7,773 nt of DNA from an uncultured bacterium (GTDB taxonomy: Bacteria; Planctomycetota; Phycisphaerae; Phycisphaerales; SM1A02), in contig CAJACJ010000064.1 in NCBI GenBank assembly GCA_903938205.1, positions 1-7,773 on the forward strand. Reading direction: 5' to 3'. Under the pieces are notes generated by a model. That model was not told the DNA's origin. It saw nothing but the letters and a program-made list of their open reading frames with translations, and did not search any database. Of the stretch, positions 1 to 6,284 are shown in pieces (position 1 is the first letter of the stretch; the number at the start of each line of letters is the position of its first letter). The position numbers were made by a program, and so were the translations under genes.

Positions 1-856
1 CCGTCGCAAGCAAGTCGCACGATGTCAGTTGTGGCGCCCATTGATTCACCCAGTCCAGACCCTCATCGCCGCTTCCAAGCGAGCGATTTTGCGCGGCCGC
101 GTTCTTCAACGCCGCGGTCAGCGCGGTTTCCGCAAGTGGATGCACCGAACCTTTGGCGGCGTTGCTGCCTTCGGGATCAAAATCCAAATCCAGCGCCAGC
201 TTTGCCGCGTGATCCAGAATGTGGTTGCACGCGCACACATCGCGGCCATTTATTTTCGCGGCGTCGTCAACACTTGAGGGCAACCACGTGATGTTGCAGA
301 AGCCCCCCAAATTCACAATGGCGCGTGGTCGGTGACCGCGGAATAAAATCCAATCCGCCAGCGGCGTGATGGGCGCGCCTTGACCGCCCGCCGCCAAATC
401 CGCGCCGCGCAAATCGCTTGCCACTGGACAGCGCAGCGCGCGCGCGATTGGAAATGGATTGATGATTTGCCACGACAGCGGGGGCGCGTGGAAAATAGTT
501 TGTCCGTGAATGCCGGCCACATCAACCGCCAGAGTTGTTGACGCAGCGCTGTTGTGCGCTTTCAACATTTCAAGCGCGCTGGCGGCGTGAAAATTTCCAA
601 AGTCAAGCGCCAAGCGAGCGAAGTCGCCGGCTGAAAACGGTTTGCCCTGCGAAGCCGCGCGCAAGCGTGGACGCAGCGCGCCAAGATCAAATGTGTTGTG
701 GTGCAAAAGTGTGGCGCACGAATGCAAGCCGCTCTCGGTGATTTCCACCAACGCCATGTCAAGCGCGTCCAAACTTGTGCCCGTCATTGCGCCCAAAGCA
801 ACGCGCCGATTTGGGCGCGCCGCGGTGAACTTTGAATTGACGGATGAAAGTTCCAT
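1..856 (-). CDS. anmK: Anhydro-N-acetylmuramic acid kinase (AnmK), C-terminus beyond the left edge
   Basis: AnmK hydrolyses and phosphorylates 1,6-anhydro-MurNAc to MurNAc-6-phosphate in cytoplasmic peptidoglycan recycling. The minus strand reads open from ATG at 856-854 to base 2 (285 codons) with no stop, so the gene is cut by the window edge; family members are about 370 residues. Visible family motifs: GAMTGTSLDALD (residues 22-33, the phosphate-binding GTSxDxxD loop), HGQT (117-120), DLRGADLAAGGQGAP (148-162, with Asp153 at the position of the catalytic base) and NLGGFCNIT (182-190). The usual DxGPGN motif is degraded to D-V-C-A-C-N (206-211), so activity may be altered. The start is preceded by GGGGAAG eight bases upstream, a reasonable ribosome binding site, and an in-frame TGA lies 63 bases further up. 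The gene is divergent from the UDP-glucuronate decarboxylase gene with 68 bases between. Family assignment is secure; kinase activity is inferred. Confidence 0.88.
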   Translation of the reverse strand, partial: MELSSVNSKFTAARPNRRVALGAMTGTSLDALDMALVEITESGLHSCATLLHHNTFDLGALRPRLRAASQGKPFSAGDFARLALDFGNFHAASALEMLKAHNSAASTTLAVDVAGIHGQTIFHAPPLSWQIINPFPIARALRCPVASDLRGADLAAGGQGAPITPLADWILFRGHRPRAIVNLGGFCNITWLPSSVDDAAKINGRDVCACNHILDHAAKLALDLDFDPEGSNAAKGSVHPLAETALTAALKNAAAQNRSLGSGDEGLDWVNQWAPQLTSCDLLAT

Positions 857-924
857 GTGCGCATCTTCCCCGCAAGCGCCCTTGCCGTCGAGCAGTTTTT
901 CAATGCTTTCGCTACATTTACTTC

Positions 925-1902
925 ATGCGAAAACGAATTCTGGTCACTGGAGGTGCTGGGTTTCTAGGTTCACACCTGTGCGATAGCCTAGTTGAGGCCG
1001 GCCACGAGGTGGTTTGCCTGGATAATTTCTTCACCAGCCACCGCGGAAACATCGAACATTTGCTGGGCAAGACCAACTTTGAATTGGTGCGCGCGGACGT
1101 GACCAATCCAGTGCAATTTGAAGTGGATCAAATTTATAATTTGGCGTGCCCCGCGGCGCCAGGCCATTATCAATACAACCCAATCAAGACCATGAAGACC
1201 AGCGTCATGGGCGCCATGAATGTTTTGGGTCTTGCGCGCCGCGTGCGTGCGCGCGTGTTGCAAGCCAGCACCAGCGAGGTGTACGGCGATCCCGCGGTGC
1301 ATCCGCAAGTTGAAAGTTACTGGGGCAATGTGAATCCAATTGGTCCGCGCGCCTGTTACGACGAGGGCAAGCGCGCCGCCGAGACTCTCTTCTTTGACTA
1401 TCACCGCACGAACAATGTTTCCATTCGCGTGGCGCGAATCTTCAATACATATGGTCCGCGCATTCATCCATTTGACGGCCGCGTGGTGAGCAATTTTATT
1501 CGCCAAGCCGTAGCGGGTCAGGACATCACGTTGTTTGGTGATGGCAGTCAGAGCCGCAGTTTTTGCTACGTGGATGATTTAGTCGACGGCTTGATGAAGT
1601 TGATGGCCGCGCCCGACGAGTGCACGGGTCCGATCAATTTGGGAAACACAAATGAATTCACTGTGAAGCAACTCGCGGAAAAAATTGTCGCCATCGCTGG
1701 AACAAAATCTAAAGTGGTCACGGGTCGGCCGCTGCCTCAAGATGATCCGACGCGTCGGCAACCGGATATTTCGCTGGCCAAGAAATCGCTTGGGTGGGAG
1801 CCAAAGGTTTCTTTGGACGAAGGCTTGCGCCGCACCATTGACTGGTTCCGTACCATTGATTTGACCGATTACCGTCCGCCCACGCCTAATTTTGTGACAT
1901 AA
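925..1902 (+). CDS. uxs: UDP-glucuronate decarboxylase (UDP-xylose synthase), SDR family
   Basis: This NAD-dependent cytoplasmic enzyme converts UDP-glucuronate to UDP-xylose through a 4-keto intermediate and supplies pentose for surface polysaccharides. The 325-residue product has the usual family length. An N-terminal Rossmann fold is shown by the NAD-binding GGAGFLGS (residues 9-16). The catalytic set is complete: TSEVYGDP (116-123, with the decarboxylase Glu118) and Y145-x3-K149 in PRACYDEGKR. Other family signatures are FNTYGPR (173-179), SRSFCYVDDLV (210-220), NLGN (238-241) and DDPTRRQPDI (273-282). It lacks the formyltransferase domain of ArnA. ATG 925 is chosen because the Rossmann strand follows directly; an in-frame ATG at 844 would add 27 unlikely residues and overlap anmK. 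No Shine-Dalgarno sequence is visible before 925. dTDP-glucose dehydratase is a less likely alternative, because the PRACYDEGKR and FCYVDDLV signatures fit the UXS branch. Confidence 0.9.
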   Translation: MRKRILVTGGAGFLGSHLCDSLVEAGHEVVCLDNFFTSHRGNIEHLLGKTNFELVRADVTNPVQFEVDQIYNLACPAAPGHYQYNPIKTMKTSVMGAMNVLGLARRVRARVLQASTSEVYGDPAVHPQVESYWGNVNPIGPRACYDEGKRAAETLFFDYHRTNNVSIRVARIFNTYGPRIHPFDGRVVSNFIRQAVAGQDITLFGDGSQSRSFCYVDDLVDGLMKLMAAPDECTGPINLGNTNEFTVKQLAEKIVAIAGTKSKVVTGRPLPQDDPTRRQPDISLAKKSLGWEPKVSLDEGLRRTIDWFRTIDLTDYRPPTPNFVT

Positions 1903-1912
1903 ATTAAGGCGT
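1882..1912 (+). other. Stem-loop spanning the stop codon of the UDP-glucuronate decarboxylase gene
   Basis: ACGCCTAATTT (1882-1892) pairs with AAATTAAGGCGT (1901-1912): 11 base pairs with one bulged A and an eight-base loop. The TAA stop (1900-1902) sits at the loop/3' arm junction. No T-tract follows, so it is not a standard intrinsic terminator; it may protect the mRNA 3' end. The pairing is seen directly; the role is unknown. Confidence 0.45.
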
Positions 1913-2171
1913 AGAAGCGGATTGAGAAAAATCTAAATTGACAGTATGAAAAGCTGTCACATTCCATTTTGTTCTGCGTTTGTTAGGTGGGACCGAAGAA
2001 AAAAGGCAGTGTTTCCTGGAATGCGGCAAATGCAGGGTAGAGTTCATACAAGAATTCAACCCTAAAAATTACCGAACAAAGGGTTGACTAGCCGATTGAA
2101 ATCGGATACCTATCAGATACCGAACAAATGATTTGGCATTGGAGCCAAGTCAAATGCAAGGAAAAACAAAG
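1903..2171. other. Non-coding stretch upstream of recA, with small dyads
   Basis: No convincing gene lies here. The stretch appears richer in A and T than the flanking genes. Perfect short inverted repeats are TGACAG-N9-CTGTCA (1939-1959), CCGAT-N4-ATCGG (2092-2105) and TTGGC-N6-GCCAA (2133-2148). An 11-base direct repeat TACCGAACAAA occurs at 2070-2080 and 2118-2128, and the reverse complement of its CCGAAC core appears as GTTCGG at 2171-2176. A good -35-like TTGACT (2084-2089) has no matching -10 at normal spacing. The first dyad could be a weak terminator or an operator; nothing here decides that. Confidence 0.5.
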
Positions 2172-2206
2172 TTCGGACAGTTTCAAGCCTGTTTCTATAA
2201 GAAACA
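2172..2206 (+). promoter_or_regulatory. Candidate recA promoter with a palindrome over the -10 element
   Basis: TATAAG (2196-2201) matches the -10 consensus at five of six bases. A poor -35, TTCGGA (2172-2177), lies 18 bases upstream. The -10 sits in the centre of a perfect palindrome TGTTTC-TATAA-GAAACA (2190-2206), and a further GTTTC lies 11 bases upstream at 2180-2184. Transcription starting near 2208 would leave a leader of about 23 bases, ending in the recA ribosome binding site. A palindrome over the -10 is what a repressor such as LexA would use, but it does not match the E. coli or Bacillus LexA consensus. Promoter and operator are both inference. Confidence 0.4.
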
Positions 2207-2212
2207 ACAACC

Positions 2213-2220
2213 AAGGAAGG
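2213..2220 (+). promoter_or_regulatory. Ribosome binding site for the upstream recA start
   Basis: AAGGAAGG ends 10 bases before ATG 2231. This purine-rich match to the 16S rRNA tail is the main reason for accepting the long RecA form. Confidence 0.6.
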
Positions 2221-2230
2221 TTACTTACAC

Positions 2231-3568
2231 ATGGTCGCATCAACAGATTCAAAAAATGGCAACGGAGCAGTAAGCACAAGCAAAGATGTCAAAGGTGACG
2301 CGCGGGCAACTCCCGCTTCTGGAAATTCCAGAATTTCATTAGGAAGTTCAACTTCCGCAGTGGCAACTGGCGCTGTGTCAGCTACAACTCAATCAGTGGC
2401 GAAACCAGCGATGACGTCTGGCGCAACAAACGCAACTGAAAGGTCAAATATGTCCAAGCAAGTCGTAGAGAGCAAACCAGAAATTAAATCTGACATCAAG
2501 TCCGACAAGGCACTCACAGCCAAGGAAACCGTGGAGCAAAAATCGAAATTGAAAGCCATTGAGCAAGCCATGGGACAAATTGAGAAGGCCTACGGCAAGG
2601 GCAGCATCATGCGTCTTGATGGTGATTTGCCGGAACCGATTCAAGGCATCTCAACTGGCGCGCTCAGTTTGGATTTGGCTTTGGGCGGACGTGGTTTGCC
2701 ACGCGGACGAGTTGTAGAAATCTTTGGTCCAGAATCAAGTGGTAAAACTACATTGGCGCTCACAGCCATTGCCAACACGCAACGTGAAGGCGGCGTTGCC
2801 GCGTTCATCGACGCGGAGCACGCGCTTGATCCATCGTGGGCCAAGCGTTTGGGCGTGAACCTGGATGAAATTCTTGTTTCACAACCAGACACGGGCGAGC
2901 AGGCGCTTGAAATTTGCGAGATGTTGGTTCGATCCAACGCCGTGAACATGGTGGTCATTGATTCCGTGGCGGCACTTATTCCACGCGCTGAAATCGAGGG
3001 GGAAATGGGCGATAGCCACATGGGTTTGCAGGCACGTCTTATGAGCCAAGCGTTGCGTAAGTTGACTGGCGCCATCGCCAAGAGCGATTGCGTTGTGGTG
3101 TTCATCAATCAGTTGCGTGAAAAAATTGGCGTGATGTTTGGTAGCCCAGAAACAACCACGGGTGGTCGCGCGCTCAAGTTCTACGCCACGGTGCGCATTG
3201 ATATTCGCCGCATTGGCCAGATCAAAGAGGGCGACCGAATTGTGGGCAATCGCATCAAGACCAAGGTGGTCAAGAACAAAATTGCGCCGCCATTCCGCGA
3301 GGCTGAATTTGACATCATGTTCGATGAGGGTATTTCCACCTCAGGCGACGTTCTAGACATGGCCACCGCGGATGAGGTGGTGGACAAGAGCGGTTCGTGG
3401 TTCAGCTACGGAGCTACGCGACTCGGTCAAGGCCGTGAAGGCGCCAAGTTGTTCTTGCGCCAGAATCCTGCGTTGCTTGATGAGATTCGCAAGGCCGTCA
3501 TGGTGAAGCGTTTGGCCAATCCAAATGGAATTCCAGCCAAGCTCAAGGATGAGTCCGACGACGAGTGA
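2231..3568 (+). CDS. recA: RecA recombinase with a 100-residue N-terminal extension
   Basis: RecA polymerises on single-stranded DNA, catalyses homologous strand exchange and acts as co-protease for LexA cleavage. The 445-residue product is about 100 longer than usual. The core begins near residue 101 and aligns with E. coli RecA at a constant offset of 100. Walker A GPESSGKT is at 166-173, the catalytic Glu196 is in FIDAEHALD, Walker B VVIDS is at 241-245, and the DNA-binding L2 region GVMFGSPETTTGG is at 300-312. The C-terminal tail is acidic (DESDDE), as in other RecAs. Residues 1-100 are low-complexity, rich in Ser, Thr, Ala, Gly and Lys, and probably disordered. ATG 2231 has a good ribosome binding site; a second start at Met74 (base 2450), preceded by GAAAGGT, would give 372 residues, still longer than usual. 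The gene has its own probable promoter and a strong terminator, so it appears monocistronic. Confidence 0.97.
   Translation: MVASTDSKNGNGAVSTSKDVKGDARATPASGNSRISLGSSTSAVATGAVSATTQSVAKPAMTSGATNATERSNMSKQVVESKPEIKSDIKSDKALTAKETVEQKSKLKAIEQAMGQIEKAYGKGSIMRLDGDLPEPIQGISTGALSLDLALGGRGLPRGRVVEIFGPESSGKTTLALTAIANTQREGGVAAFIDAEHALDPSWAKRLGVNLDEILVSQPDTGEQALEICEMLVRSNAVNMVVIDSVAALIPRAEIEGEMGDSHMGLQARLMSQALRKLTGAIAKSDCVVVFINQLREKIGVMFGSPETTTGGRALKFYATVRIDIRRIGQIKEGDRIVGNRIKTKVVKNKIAPPFREAEFDIMFDEGISTSGDVLDMATADEVVDKSGSWFSYGATRLGQGREGAKLFLRQNPALLDEIRKAVMVKRLANPNGIPAKLKDESDDE
2438..2452 (+). promoter_or_regulatory. Possible internal recA translation start (Met74)
   Basis: GAAAGGT (2438-2444) lies five bases before an in-frame ATG at 2450-2452. 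The shorter product would keep 27 residues of extension ahead of the conserved core. It could be the true start or could produce a second isoform alongside the 445-residue form. Confidence 0.35.
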
Positions 3569-3617
3569 GTTGATCTGCCAATACCTGGCGGTTTCATCGC
3601 CTGAGTCCGTTGCTGTC

Positions 3618-3729
3618 TTGAACGGATTCAAAGTGCTGAGCTGCCAGTAGAAATAAGTTGCCGGGTTGGGCGGTTCTCGACGGAGCCGCTCAGCTTGGAA
3701 AACTTATTTCAACATTCAATAGTTCAATG
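3618..3729 (+). other. Structured recA 3' region, possible small RNA
   Basis: A 10-base perfect inverted repeat, GAAATAAGTT (3650-3659) with AACTTATTTC (3701-3710), encloses an inner hairpin. In the inner hairpin, bases 3670-3677 pair with 3682-3689 around a four-base loop CGAC, with two G-T pairs. A smaller hairpin TTGAA-CGGA-TTCAA precedes it at 3618-3631. GCTGAGC (3635-3641) could instead pair with GCTCAGC (3688-3694), which competes with the inner stem. The intrinsic terminator follows 19 bases after the outer stem. This may be a folded 3' untranslated region, or a small RNA that is processed from the recA mRNA or transcribed on its own. No known RNA family is recognised. Confidence 0.4.
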
Positions 3730-3760
3730 AAGTCCGACATGGGTCGGACTTTTTATTTTT
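3730..3760 (+). terminator. Intrinsic terminator downstream of recA
   Basis: AAGTCCGAC (3730-3738) and GTCGGACTT (3743-3751) form a perfect nine-base-pair stem with loop ATGG. A T-rich tract (TTTTTATTTTT, ending at 3760) follows directly. It ends plus-strand transcription from recA before the convergent aldehyde dehydrogenase gene. The minus-strand reading lacks a T-tract after the stem. Confidence 0.92.
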
Positions 3761-3877
3761 CGCTGCGATTCCAGTGTGCAAAACATATTGAAAGCGTATT
3801 CGCGCCTTGGCGGGTTTTTCTACAGCGCACCTAAAAAACTCAATACAGTATTCCAAGCGATTCCGAGTGATGCGACT

Positions 3878-5320
3878 TTATTTATCCAGCGAGCGCACCG
3901 CCAAATATTGCGTTGTGACATATTCCATCAATCCCCAAACACCGCCTTCGCGGCCAAATCCGCTCCATTTCACACCGCCAAAGGGCGCGCGAGCGTTACT
4001 GGGCACGGCTTCGTTCACGCCAATCACGCCGCACTGCAATTGTTGCGCCACGGCAAGCGTGGTCTTGTCATTGCCGCCAAACACATAGCCAGCCAATCCA
4101 AACGGACTTGAATTGGCAACCTCAATTGCTTCGCGTTCGCTTGACACGCTCATAATTGGAATGACCGGACCAAACGTCTCCTCCTCAAAGCACAGCATGC
4201 TGGGATCGCAATTGGCAATTACGGTGGGTTCATAGAAGCGGTCGGGGCGGTCGGGGATTTCCTTTGTCCGTCCGCCACACACTAACTTTCCACCACGCGC
4301 CAAAGCGTCAGCAACATGCGCGCGAACTTTTTCAACAGCCGCATCATGAATCAGCGGACCAATTTTTGAATCCGCTTCCATGCCAGGCGCAATCTTCAAT
4401 TGAGCCGCCGCCACGGCCACGCGCGCTGTGAATTCGCTGGCAATATTTTCATGCACAAGAAAACGATTTGGACAAATACATGTTTGACCCGCGTTGCGAA
4501 ACTTGGCTTGCAGCGCGCCTTGTACCGCCAATTGAAGATCGGCGTCCGCGAGAATAATGAAGGCCGCATGTCCGCCAAGTTCCATGGAACAGCGGACAAT
4601 TTCCTGCGCGCATTGGCGCAAAAGTAAACGACCAGTCTCGGTGCTTCCTGTGAAGCTGAGTTTGCGCACGCGGCCATCCATAAGCCAAGTTGTGGCGATG
4701 GATTTGGCGTCGCCTGTCAATACTTGCAAGCATTGCGGGGGCAGTCCGCACTCCAAAAGAATTTCGGCAAGCGCGAAAGCAGAAAGCGGTGTTTCCTCGG
4801 CGGGCTTAGCCAGTTGAGTGCAGCCCGCGGCCAGGGCGGGCGCAATCTTGCGCGCCAACATGGCCAGCGGAAAGTTCCAGGGCGTGATAGCCGCGCACAC
4901 GCCAACCGCTCTATGGCGCACAACTCCGCGCACGCCTGGTCGATCAAGGGCGACTTCCATTTCATTCAGTGCCTGTATTTCATTGGCGGCGCATAAAAAA
5001 TATTCCGCGGAGTACTGAACTTCGCCTGCGGCCTCGGCGAGCGGTTTGCCGCACTCTTGCGTGATGATGCGCGCCAATGCATCTTTTCTTGCAACCAAAA
5101 GCTTGGCCGTCGCGTGCAATACCGCGGCGCGTTGAGCAGGTGGCGTGGCTTCCCACTCGGGTTGAAATTCATATGCGCTGTTGAGCGCGCTCAACGCCTC
5201 GCTTGCGCCGCACATGGGCACGCGCGCAATTACCTTGTCGCTCGCGGGGTCGACCACTTCAAGCGAGCCACTTGAAGAAATATCCGTCCATCGGCCTGCG
5301 ATCAAATTACGTGTTTCCAT
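3878..5320 (-). CDS. gabD: Succinate-semialdehyde dehydrogenase-type aldehyde dehydrogenase
   Basis: The enzyme oxidises an aldehyde with NAD(P)+, most likely succinate semialdehyde to succinate as the last step of the GABA shunt. The 480-residue length is typical. The ALDH catalytic residues are all present: Asn149 in TPWNFP, Lys172 in KPAEETPLS, Glu247 in MELGGHA, Cys281 in NAGQTCICPNR and Glu381 in EETFGPV. KPAEETPLSA, FTGSTETGR (223-231) and the Cys-x-Cys at 281/283 point to the GabD branch; in some of these enzymes the paired cysteines form a redox switch. Start ATG 5320 fits the family N-terminus and has GGGGA just upstream; an in-frame ATG at 5338 would add six residues. The gene is convergent with recA and divergent, by 37 bases, from the WXG-like gene. 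No GABA transaminase is visible, so the substrate is inferred from motifs only. Other semialdehyde dehydrogenases remain possible. Confidence 0.85.
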   Translation of the reverse strand: METRNLIAGRWTDISSSGSLEVVDPASDKVIARVPMCGASEALSALNSAYEFQPEWEATPPAQRAAVLHATAKLLVARKDALARIITQECGKPLAEAAGEVQYSAEYFLCAANEIQALNEMEVALDRPGVRGVVRHRAVGVCAAITPWNFPLAMLARKIAPALAAGCTQLAKPAEETPLSAFALAEILLECGLPPQCLQVLTGDAKSIATTWLMDGRVRKLSFTGSTETGRLLLRQCAQEIVRCSMELGGHAAFIILADADLQLAVQGALQAKFRNAGQTCICPNRFLVHENIASEFTARVAVAAAQLKIAPGMEADSKIGPLIHDAAVEKVRAHVADALARGGKLVCGGRTKEIPDRPDRFYEPTVIANCDPSMLCFEEETFGPVIPIMSVSSEREAIEVANSSPFGLAGYVFGGNDKTTLAVAQQLQCGVIGVNEAVPSNARAPFGGVKWSGFGREGGVWGLMEYVTTQYLAVRSLDK

Positions 5321-5345
5321 TGTCCCCAAAGCGTACACTTATGAA

Positions 5346-5350
5346 AGAGG
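5346..5350 (+). promoter_or_regulatory. Ribosome binding site fixing the start of the first WXG-like gene
   Basis: AGAGG lies seven bases before ATG 5358. This decides the start against longer in-frame readings that run back into the divergent aldehyde dehydrogenase gene. Confidence 0.65.
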
Positions 5351-5357
5351 TAATCCC

Positions 5358-5630
5358 ATGGCCAAAGCAATTGTTGATCCCAATGAACTCCGCCGTTTCG
5401 CTGGCGACTTGAAGAAATTTAACAACGATGTGCAAACACAAATGACGCGCGTTGGCGCCTCGCTTGGCGGCTTGCAACAGACGTGGCGTGATCAAGAGCA
5501 AGTGAAATTCTCCGAGGAGTTTGAGCAAACCATGCGGGCTCTTCAAAAATTTGTCAAAGCCTGCGATACGCATATTCCGTTCCTTGTCCGTAAGGCGGAG
5601 CGCATAGAGGAATATCTCAATCAGCGTTGA
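5358..5630 (+). CDS. WXG100-like small helical protein, putative type VII secretion substrate or partner
   Basis: This 90-residue protein has the size and layout of the WXG100 (ESAT-6-like) family: two long amphipathic helices (about 8-40 and 47-88) joined by a turn. Such proteins form helical-hairpin dimers and are exported by type VII secretion systems. The turn carries TWRDQEQ (residues 42-48), where W43-R-D45 replaces the textbook W-x-G. As I recall, W-x-D-Q-E variants are frequent in planctomycete homologues. No signal peptide or membrane segment is present, and the classical C-terminal YxxxD/E export motif is missing (the tail is IEEYLNQR). It heads a cluster of four plus-strand genes, 24 bases ahead of the next. 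It could be a structural or chaperone partner rather than an exported effector. Family membership is fairly secure, export unproven. Confidence 0.78.
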   Translation: MAKAIVDPNELRRFAGDLKKFNNDVQTQMTRVGASLGGLQQTWRDQEQVKFSEEFEQTMRALQKFVKACDTHIPFLVRKAERIEEYLNQR

Positions 5631-5654
5631 CCGCATAGGCAATTGAAGCACACT

Positions 5655-6284
5655 ATGGATCCGCAGCAAGCCAATCTTCAATCCATTCATGTTCTGGAGA
5701 ACACTCGCGCCGCGTTTATTCGTTGCCGCGAGGATGTTGGACTTGCCCTGGCGGAGGCGGACAGCGAAGTGGATCGTTTGGTGACCTGGCTGCAAAATGA
5801 TCGAGTGATGTATTGGCGTGGCCGCGTGAATCGTCTTCGCGAAGACATGAACAACGCACGCAGCGCTTTGTTTCGCAAGGAAACTGTGACCAGCAGCAAG
5901 GATTCCAAGCCCAGCACGGTGGATGAACGCAAGGCGCTTGCCAAAGTGAAGGACATGCTTGAAGACGCGGAGCGTCGCGCCGCGCGAACCAAAACGTGGG
6001 CGCTGAATTTTCCACGCGAGCAAGCGTTGTTCAAAGGCGCGACCGCTCTGACTGCTTCCATGCATGAGCGCGAATTACCAGCGGCCATTTTGGCTTTGGG
6101 AAGAATGGTGGTTGCAATTGAGCGCTATGTTCGCGACGAGCCACCGGACCTTTCCAAAATGCTGGAAGTGGAACTGGCGCAAAGCGACAAGACGGCCAAC
6201 ATGAAGCGCGCCGTTGAAGAAGAACAGAAGCCTGGCAACGCGGACGACTCTTCGCAACAGCAATCCTGGGAGCGACCAACATGA
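5655..6284 (+). CDS. Helical protein of the WXG-like cluster, function unknown
   Basis: This 209-residue, predominantly helical, charged protein has no signal peptide or membrane segment. Two long helical stretches (about 10-75 and 88-118) flank a short Ser/Thr/Lys-rich linker (78-90), a third helical part runs about 122-160, and the tail (185-209) is polar, Gln-rich and probably disordered. Trp45 and Trp54 lie in RLVTWLQNDRVMYWRGRV; this Trp-rich stretch followed by a VDERKAL-type helix matches, from memory, an unnamed family found next to WXG100 genes in planctomycetes. ATG 5655 is preferred; a TTG 12 bases upstream is an alternative, and neither has a strong ribosome binding site. The stop overlaps the next start as ATGA, which implies translational coupling. 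It could be a chaperone, a scaffold or a large WXG-like partner; no catalytic motif is visible. Confidence 0.75.
   Translation: MDPQQANLQSIHVLENTRAAFIRCREDVGLALAEADSEVDRLVTWLQNDRVMYWRGRVNRLREDMNNARSALFRKETVTSSKDSKPSTVDERKALAKVKDMLEDAERRAARTKTWALNFPREQALFKGATALTASMHERELPAAILALGRMVVAIERYVRDEPPDLSKMLEVELAQSDKTANMKRAVEEEQKPGNADDSSQQQSWERPT

Noticed and set aside
844..924. In-frame upstream start adding 27 residues to the UDP-glucuronate decarboxylase
   Set aside because: The added residues would sit before a Rossmann strand that normally begins the protein and would overlap the divergent anmK start, with no convincing ribosome binding site.
988..1506. A 172-codon open frame on the minus strand inside the UDP-glucuronate decarboxylase gene
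   Set aside because: The plus strand encodes a clear full-length enzyme with catalytic motifs here; the antisense product is rich in His and Ala and matches no recognisable family.
1939..1959. TGACAG-N9-CTGTCA as a LexA box
   Set aside because: The E. coli-type box is CTGT-N8-ACAG. Here the half-sites are in the opposite order, and the site is about 290 bases before recA.
2128..2298. A 56-codon plus-strand frame overlapping the start of recA, considered as a leader peptide
   Set aside because: It has no ribosome binding site, and its second half is simply recA read out of frame. It crosses the candidate promoter, which argues against translation.
3801..3819. A short GC hairpin followed by T residues, considered as a second terminator
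   Set aside because: Only three base pairs can form before the loop becomes too small, and a much better terminator already lies 40 bases upstream.
5307..6065. A 252-codon open frame on the minus strand, antisense to the WXG-like cluster
   Set aside because: Its product matches no family I know and has an implausible residue mix. It lies antisense to two better-supported genes, and GCG-biased codon use creates such antisense frames.
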